DNA of 14,331 nt. Source: Phoronis ovalis (Eukaryota; Phoronida; Phoronidae). A model generated the notes under the pieces. That model saw nothing but the letters and a program-made list of their open reading frames with translations, was not told the origin of the DNA and searched no databases. Where the stretch lies: positions 1 to 14,331 of the forward strand of contig JAOXYB010032986.1 in NCBI GenBank assembly GCA_028565635.1. Direction: 5' to 3'. Of this stretch, positions 10,134 to 14,331 are shown piece by piece. The translations under genes were made by a program, and so were the position numbers. Positions within the stretch are counted from its first letter, which is position 1, and the number at the start of each line of letters is the position of its first letter.

Positions 10134-11208
10134 CTAGCGAGATGCCGGTGGGGGTCCATTATCATTGCCATTCGAGACTATTTTAGGTACTGCGCAGGTG
10201 CAGCCAACAGACACTGATTCCCACGATTGTTCGTAAACCCAGATACCTGCGACGCATTCTTTTTGCCTCAATACACGAATATGGTACTTGATTTGTTCAC
10301 ACTGGTTTCCTGTGGCGAAAAAACAGGACTCACACTTACATCTGGCCTCCGCAAGATCCCGCGGGTAACGTGAAGCGTCATGATTAATGACGTAATACCA
10401 TGGACAGGTACTACGCTGGTCTAAATCGGCATCTGGAGAGCTTGATGGCGCTATACAAGAAGAGTCTCCATACAAATCCGTGAATGTTCTAATGAAATCT
10501 CCGTCGACGTCATTGTTTAGTTGTTCTTGTATTTCTTGTTGTCTTGGTGGCAAAACCAAGACAGTCTCATGCGGATCGGATGAATTCTGCATTTCACTCA
10601 ACTGAGTCTTTAATTGGTCATATGACGGCATGTTGCAGATCGGTGTATCTCGTTTAGTCCGTGTCAACGCTGGCGCTGCTGTTGTCAAAGACACGCAGGC
10701 CACAATCCACAATATACTACAGGACGCCATCTGTAAATAAGAATGGGGTAATATTAAAAAAAATTCGTTTAAAATGTTTTTCGCAAAGAAGCACTTAACA
10801 AAAATATATCTAGGAATCACCTTACAATGTTACCTTACAACGGTCCACTGCATGAGAAAGTACACAATACAATTACTTTGATAAGCAAACTGTACTATAG
10901 GAGTGTCTTACAAGCTAGGACAAGTTATTGTACATAAATATAATAAAGTGCCCATAAGAAGCAATGCCAAATTGCCTTATTTTAAGAAACTTTAAACTTA
11001 GGAATGCTAGGTCATTCAAGCTACAGGAACAGGCTAAGGCTTGCAAGTTAATATACTAAATTAAATATATTCGCTACCTCAGCAGAACTTCGGTTAACAA
11101 CTTAAGACAGAAATTATTGAACCAAAAAAAACTGTTCATTAAAAAAACGACAACAAGAAATTGAAAACTTATATAAAGTTGCATAAAACTTACCGTGATA
11201 GTAGACAT
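10134..11208 (-). CDS. Interleukin-17-like secreted cytokine (two coding exons, mollusc type)
   Basis: The coding sequence is join(10134..10730, 11194..11208) on the minus strand and predicts 203 residues. Exon 1 gives MSTIT and is spliced in phase 0 to exon 2, which begins MASCS. A hydrophobic signal peptide spans residues 9-24 (ILWIVACVSLTTA core). An RTKR furin-type site is at 29-32 and an N-glycosylation sequon NSS at 54-56. The IL-17 domain covers about 112-187: CPWYY (114-118), A-R-C-K-C-E-S-C (134-141), C149, YHIRVLRQKEC (154-164) and SVGCTC (179-184). This spacing of cysteines and the CPW, VLR and VGCTC motifs are diagnostic of the IL-17 cystine-knot cytokine family. Length and the single large exon fit bivalve IL-17s. 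By family knowledge it would be secreted as a dimer and bind IL-17 receptors to trigger NF-kB signalling. The paralogue class cannot be set from sequence alone. Family call very secure; exon 1 is a prediction. Confidence 0.93.
10731..11193 (-). other. IL-17 gene intron, 463 bp, phase 0
   Basis: The donor GTAAGT is at 11188-11193. The acceptor, read on the minus strand, is a pyrimidine-rich stretch (ttcttatttacag) ending at 10731, immediately before the ATG of exon 2. Both match GT-AG consensus. The open frame does continue upstream of 10730 into the intron up to an ATG at 10820, but that extension is AT-rich, lacks cytokine features and would bury the signal peptide, so I treat it as intronic read-through. 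No other gene is seen inside the intron. Confidence 0.75.
11194..11208 (-). other. Coding part of IL-17 exon 1 (five codons, MSTIT)
   Basis: On the minus strand, ATG at 11206-11208 is followed by four codons and then a consensus donor, ACG|GTAAGT, with GTAAGT at 11188-11193. An in-frame TAA lies upstream near 11244-11246, so this is the first in-frame ATG. Splicing to the acceptor before 10730 joins exactly in phase 0, placing MSTIT ahead of MASC. The second in-frame ATG (first codon of exon 2) then sits in a strong start context, A at -3 and G at +4, so initiation there is possible without changing the mature protein. The donor match, the phase and the nearby promoter support the exon; transcript data are needed to prove it. 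Confidence 0.72.
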
Positions 11209-11293
11209 AATCAAATTGTAGCTGACAACTGAATACAATTACTATATAATTCTTATACACGTGTTGACTCAAGTTGTAATATTTGTGTTTAAT

Positions 11294-11323
11294 GATCAGG
11301 GGTATCCCGCAAAGCATTTTATA
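11294..11323 (-). promoter_or_regulatory. IL-17 core promoter: TATA box and initiator
   Basis: Read on the minus strand, TATAAAA occupies 11317-11323 and an initiator-like TCATT follows at 11291-11295, with its A at 11293, exactly 30 bp from the first T of the TATA box. That is the canonical TATA-to-start distance. Transcription from 11293 gives an 85-nt 5' UTR (11209-11293). Within this UTR are a CACGTG E-box (11258-11263) and a TGACTCA AP-1 site (11265-11271). A second TATA-like string at 11243-11248 would leave almost no UTR and is less convincing. Confidence 0.6.
11299..11308 (-). promoter_or_regulatory. NF-kB/Rel-type site between TATA box and start
   Basis: GGGGTATCCC on the plus strand (GGGATACCCC in gene sense) fits GGGRNNYYCC fully. 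It sits between the TATA box and the predicted start (-6 to -15), an unusual place. A bound factor there could also interfere with the basal machinery. The consensus is degenerate and one further match occurs at 13479-13488, far from any gene, so single matches are weak evidence. Confidence 0.4.
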
Positions 11324-11398
11324 GTCACTAACAAGGTAGTCCTCTGACAAAATTATCTAAAAATAAACTATTCAACAGGCCCCCTGTCTTAAGCTGTT

Positions 11399-11408
11399 GG
11401 GAAATCCC
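11399..11408 (-). promoter_or_regulatory. NF-kB/Rel site, distal
   Basis: The sequence is GGGAAATCCC on the plus strand, GGGATTTCCC in the sense of the gene. It matches the Rel/NF-kB consensus GGGRNNYYCC at every position. It lies about 106-115 bp upstream of the predicted start, a normal position for an inducible cytokine promoter. Occupancy is inferred, not shown. Confidence 0.6.
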
Positions 11409-11461
11409 CCTAAATAACCAAAACATTGATTGTTCATTACACATTTCCTTAACTTCATTAA

Positions 11462-11529
11462 TGACGTTATCTGACTTCTGATTGGTTCGTATTTATTTCA
11501 CGACACAGCATTTTAGCTTTTTCAATTGG
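11462..11529 (-). promoter_or_regulatory. Upstream promoter elements: two CCAAT boxes and a CRE half-site
   Basis: In gene sense CCAATCAG (perfect NF-Y type) lies at 11478-11485 and another CCAAT at 11525-11529. TGACGT, an ATF/CREB half-site, is at 11462-11467. They are about 170-235 bp upstream of the predicted start, further than the usual CCAAT position of 60-100 bp. A CACGTG E-box is at 11607-11612. These are motif matches only. Confidence 0.35.
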
Positions 11530-11817
11530 CTAATCTTAGAGGTGTTCCCCTTGGCTTTGTTCTATATTTATTTTAGTAAAATTATCTAAACGGGACGATA
11601 TTCGTACACGTGGTTGTAATTGCCTGAAAGTTGTGAAAGTTTTTTAAGCAAAGGGACGATCAAAACATCATGAAACAAGACCATTAACCAAAATTTGTGG
11701 GTGTCTTCATGATTTTATTATCAAACGTAACTTGATAAAGTACTGTATCACAAAAGAAAAAAAGCAGTCAATTTTTTTTAAAGCTTAATAATACTAATAT
11801 GGTGGCCCTGAAGGACT

Positions 11818-11975
11818 GTCGTGTTGTCGACTTGTAAAAAATAACTCGACAACACGATAATTCAGTACGAAATGTGGTGTTGTCGACTTGCAAACAACTC
11901 GACAACTCGACAATTTACTATGAAATGTCGTGTTGGCGACTTGCAAACAACTCGACAACACGACAATTTACTATA
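11818..11975. repeat. Three-copy tandem array of hairpin-forming 53-56 bp units
   Basis: Each unit has a left arm like GTCGTGTTGTCGA, a short loop (CTTG..CAAAC-type), a right arm like TCGACAACACGAC, and a tail like AATTTACTATGAAAT. Left arms are at 11818-11830, 11874-11886 and 11927-11939; right arms at 11846-11858, 11899-11911 and 11952-11964. Copy 1 pairs perfectly over 12 bp. Copy 3 has one mismatch and copy 2 two. The right arm of one copy can also pair with the left arm of the next, so alternative cruciforms are possible. There is no ORF worth keeping in it. The array starts about 525 bp upstream of the cytokine start site. I do not recognise the family. Confidence 0.88.
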
Positions 11976-12238
11976 TAGTTTTATATTTATAAACATAAAG
12001 AGCTTTATAAGACATGCTTCATCACAATCCGATAATTTTGTTGCTTGAATTGTCACTGCACTAAAAATAAATTAATTTATTCAGTGTGCCAAGTACATAA
12101 CTTTTACTGTCGTCATAATCTATAATATAAAAGTGCACCCCGTGCATTATATGCACCCATGGTATTCAGTATTATGCCCTCTCCTCATAATTATATAAAA
12201 CAATGAATGTGCATTTGAAGTATTGACATGACAAGTTT

Positions 12239-12349
12239 ATGGCAGAAACACGGCGTGATAAGAAATATGACCGCCGAGAGAAAGGAGAAGAACGGATTGT
12301 AGTCATAACCTTCAATGAACATTCTCAAGCGGGAATGACCGGGATATGA
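12239..12349 (+). CDS. Small 36-codon ORF, charged, status unknown
   Basis: The ORF starts at ATG 12239 with G at +4 but T at -3, a middling start context, and ends in TGA at 12347-12349. Residues 1-19 are strongly charged (MAETRRDKKYDRREKGEER), followed by IVVITFNEHSQAGMTGI. An AATAAA lies six bases after the stop (12355-12360), and the 14-mer GATATGACAACAAA overlapping its end recurs at 12452-12465. The opposite strand is also open (12191-12451), with a hydrophobic, less plausible product. It could be a micropeptide, an exon relic or chance. Confidence 0.18.
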   Translation: MAETRRDKKYDRREKGEERIVVITFNEHSQAGMTGI

Positions 12350-12465
12350 CAACAAATAAAAAAGTAAGTAAAAATAAACCTGGTGGTATAAATAATTAGA
12401 ATATAGACGGACACCACGCAGACATTGACACGATACAGGTTTAAGGCACACGATATGACAACAAA

Positions 12466-13979
12466 CCTGATCCGGTCATAATTCACAAGCCATTCTTCAT
12501 TTTCTCCCAGATCATTTCTTCATTCGCTTTTGACATCAAATCTAATTGCCTCTTTATGACTTTTAGAAATGAGCATGATTTATTTATCATTAACCTGTTG
12601 CTGTTGCAATTTTTTAACTGCACTGATTTTAGTATCAAAGCTAAGAAGCATTGCTGTTTATCTAGTGTACTTGAAATATAAGTGCTGTCGTCAAAGCGAA
12701 ATAAAAATAACGTGCACGTTTAGAGCAAGTTCAATTTTTTCAACAGTTGTTGTTATTATTTTTGAGAAATTATATAATTAATAATTTGTTTGATGTGTCA
12801 GGTCTATAAATGGTACTGTTGTCATTTCAGTGCTAGTATTATAAATTATAGTAGAATTAGGTCAAGGGCGTTACTTACAACCCGACAGCAGGAAAAGCAA
12901 ACTTTAACCAATGCAATATATATACAAGCCAAAGAGAGGAATTAGTATTGTGACAAAGCCCTTTCCTTTCTCTATACACGAGTATTGTTACAACTCTTCG
13001 CATTAAATTTTACTACACTGGATTTCTTTGCCTTTCTTTCCTGAAGTTATAATAATAAGGAAACAAGAAAATATTTTACGAATATGTTGTAGATAATATT
13101 ATAAAAGGGATATTCCGTAACTAAAAGGAATTTTGGCATAATACTTAAATTTAAAAAAAAAATTGTACTGTCATCTTCTCTAGGAACAGATGCATTAACT
13201 CTCTCTCTGATACGCGGAAATAATATTAAAAAAAAGAAAAATCCCGCTCAACTAGAGCCTATTATGTTTAATTGAAGATGTATTTAAATTTATGTTAAGT
13301 TTTTTTTTTCTTTCTACTAAATACCATTACATTTATACAAACGTTAAGATTAAGTAGACCAAAGCAAATCTATAATTTATTATCCCTGTCACAAACCTAA
13401 CACACAGATGATCAATGGGGGCAAATTACAGCAAAGCTGCTTTATTTTGCACTTTATTAATTTTTGTGTTACGGGGGTGGGACCTCCCTGTTAGATTTAC
13501 CTGGGAAGTACGTGAAGCAGCTTGGTGTGGTCACGTGCCTTATCAAATGAGATAATACCGGCAGCGCGCAAAATGAACACAGTCTTACCCTGTCAACGAA
13601 AACTTCACTAGTATTAGGATAACAAAGAACATCATTACATGGGGGTGGTAGGCTAAATCTAATTCTGATAAATCAGTGATATATTAAAGCTTATTTTCAG
13701 ATCACAGTAACTTCACATGTCAGACTTTATCTCTGCTTAATACCCATACTGCATGAACAGGATAACAAAAGCTAATGAGGTGGGGGGGGTGTTAAATTTA
13801 GATACATATAAAAATAGCAGCTTACAGTAAGATTTATGGTTAACTTTGTAGGTTAACCAAGGTTTGTTATTGTACATAATTCCAATTCCAAATATACCTA
13901 TTCCATGCACGTGGAATAAAAGCAAATGTTAAGTTTGAATTAATTATGGGTTAATTAAGCGGATTGAATCTAAGAGAAT
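12466..13979. other. Non-coding stretch with G-runs and small hairpins
   Basis: Plus-strand G-runs occur at about 13418, 13473, 13641 and 13782-13789. GGTTAAC/GTTAACC arms are at 13838-13844 and 13852-13858, and TATTCCA/TGGAATA arms at 13899-13905 and 13912-13918. The frame at 12569-12781 is Cys/Ile/Leu rich and starts in AT-rich DNA; no gene is called. Confidence 0.5.
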
Positions 13980-14140
13980 GGTTCAGAGCCCCGGTTCAGA
14001 GCGTTCTTATTAACTATGTTTACAATCAGTCTCGGGTGGAAAAAAATGCTAGATTAGGATACTAGTCGGAAGAGGAACCGAAGTAGTGATACTATACTTC
14101 GTCGTCAACTCTATTGACAGATAATAAGCAGAGGAACCGA
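13980..14140. repeat. Short direct repeats and a hairpin
   Basis: GGTTCAGAGC occurs at 13980-13989 and 13993-14002. AGAGGAACCGA occurs at 14071-14081 and 14130-14140. CGAAGTA (14079-14085) pairs with TACTTCG (14095-14101) around a 9-nt loop. No known element is recognised. Confidence 0.6.
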
Positions 14141-14331
14141 GGGAGCAGGAAACCAAGAAAAATATGTGGGGGGTGCCAAAGATAGAGCAATACTATCTCA
14201 CAAACTGTTTTATGGAGTTAAAAACAATAACCGAAACAAATAGCGGAAATCCGCAACATTTCCTTGTTTACCGTCCGATCGAGCCTCCGGAAAATCGTAA
14301 GCAGAGTAAGTTTAACTGGGCAGATTATATA

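Noticed and set aside
10731-10820. Start of the IL-17 protein at the ATG at 10820, adding 30 residues
   Set aside because: The extension is crossed by a good splice acceptor directly before 10730, is AT-rich, and would place the signal peptide internally. A phase-0 leader exon with a consensus donor fits better.
11243-11248. Alternative TATA box for the IL-17 gene
   Set aside because: It would put the start almost at the ATG. The TATAAAA at 11317-11323 with an initiator 30 bp away is better.
11818-11975. CRISPR-like repeats
   Set aside because: Only three units, no unique spacers, internal hairpin arms, and a eukaryotic context.
9011-12056. Second IL-17 copy or pseudogene near the gene
   Set aside because: I looked for CPW, C-x-C-x2-C and VGCTC patterns in the frames provided and found only the one copy.
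13479-13488. Third kB-type match, GGGACCTCCC
   Set aside because: No gene is nearby; it shows that the degenerate consensus occurs by chance. It is kept only as a caution.
1-14331. tRNA or rRNA genes
   Set aside because: By eye I found no convincing B-box (GGTTCRANNCC) with a matching acceptor stem, and no rRNA-like conserved blocks. A tRNAscan-type search was not possible.

Overview
The window looks like nuclear DNA of a mollusc, most likely a bivalve. It is about two-thirds A+T, packed with microsatellites, palindromes and small repeats, and almost devoid of long open frames. Its one clear gene is an interleukin-17-like cytokine with the cysteine pattern of bivalve IL-17s, split by a GT-AG intron. 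The assignment rests on that protein and on genome style; the species cannot be named from the sequence alone.

Layout. Positions 1-9800 hold no gene I can name. They contain AT-rich DNA, a possible decayed coding stretch (198-605), an E-box/POU-site cluster (about 2017-2145), a few open frames of unknown status (3377-3598, 4745-4957, 6568-6834, 8552-8803), a 194-bp uninterrupted purine-pyrimidine alternating microsatellite (4451-4644), a GC-richer island (about 6631-6860) and a 22-bp perfect palindrome (8147-8168). A 129-bp MITE-like inverted-repeat unit (9579-9707) lies just beyond the 3' end of the cytokine gene.

The IL-17 gene lies on the minus strand. A TATA box (11317-11323) sits 30 bp upstream of an initiator-like TCATT (predicted start near 11293). 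An 85-nt 5' UTR leads to a five-codon first exon (11194-11208), a 463-bp intron (10731-11193) and one large coding exon (10134-10730), predicting 203 residues. The 3' UTR is AU-rich and has an AATAAA signal at 9843-9848. Two kB-type sites, two CCAAT boxes, an AP-1 site and E-boxes lie in or near the promoter, as expected of an immune-inducible cytokine. About 525 bp upstream is a three-copy tandem array of hairpin-forming repeats (11818-11975).

From 11980 to the end is AT-rich DNA with one small ORF (12239-12349), G-runs and short repeats, and no recognisable gene. The novelty candidates are the hairpin array next to the cytokine promoter, the compact kB/TATA promoter with a five-codon leader exon, a furin-type site in the cytokine N-terminus, and the long Z-DNA-prone tract.
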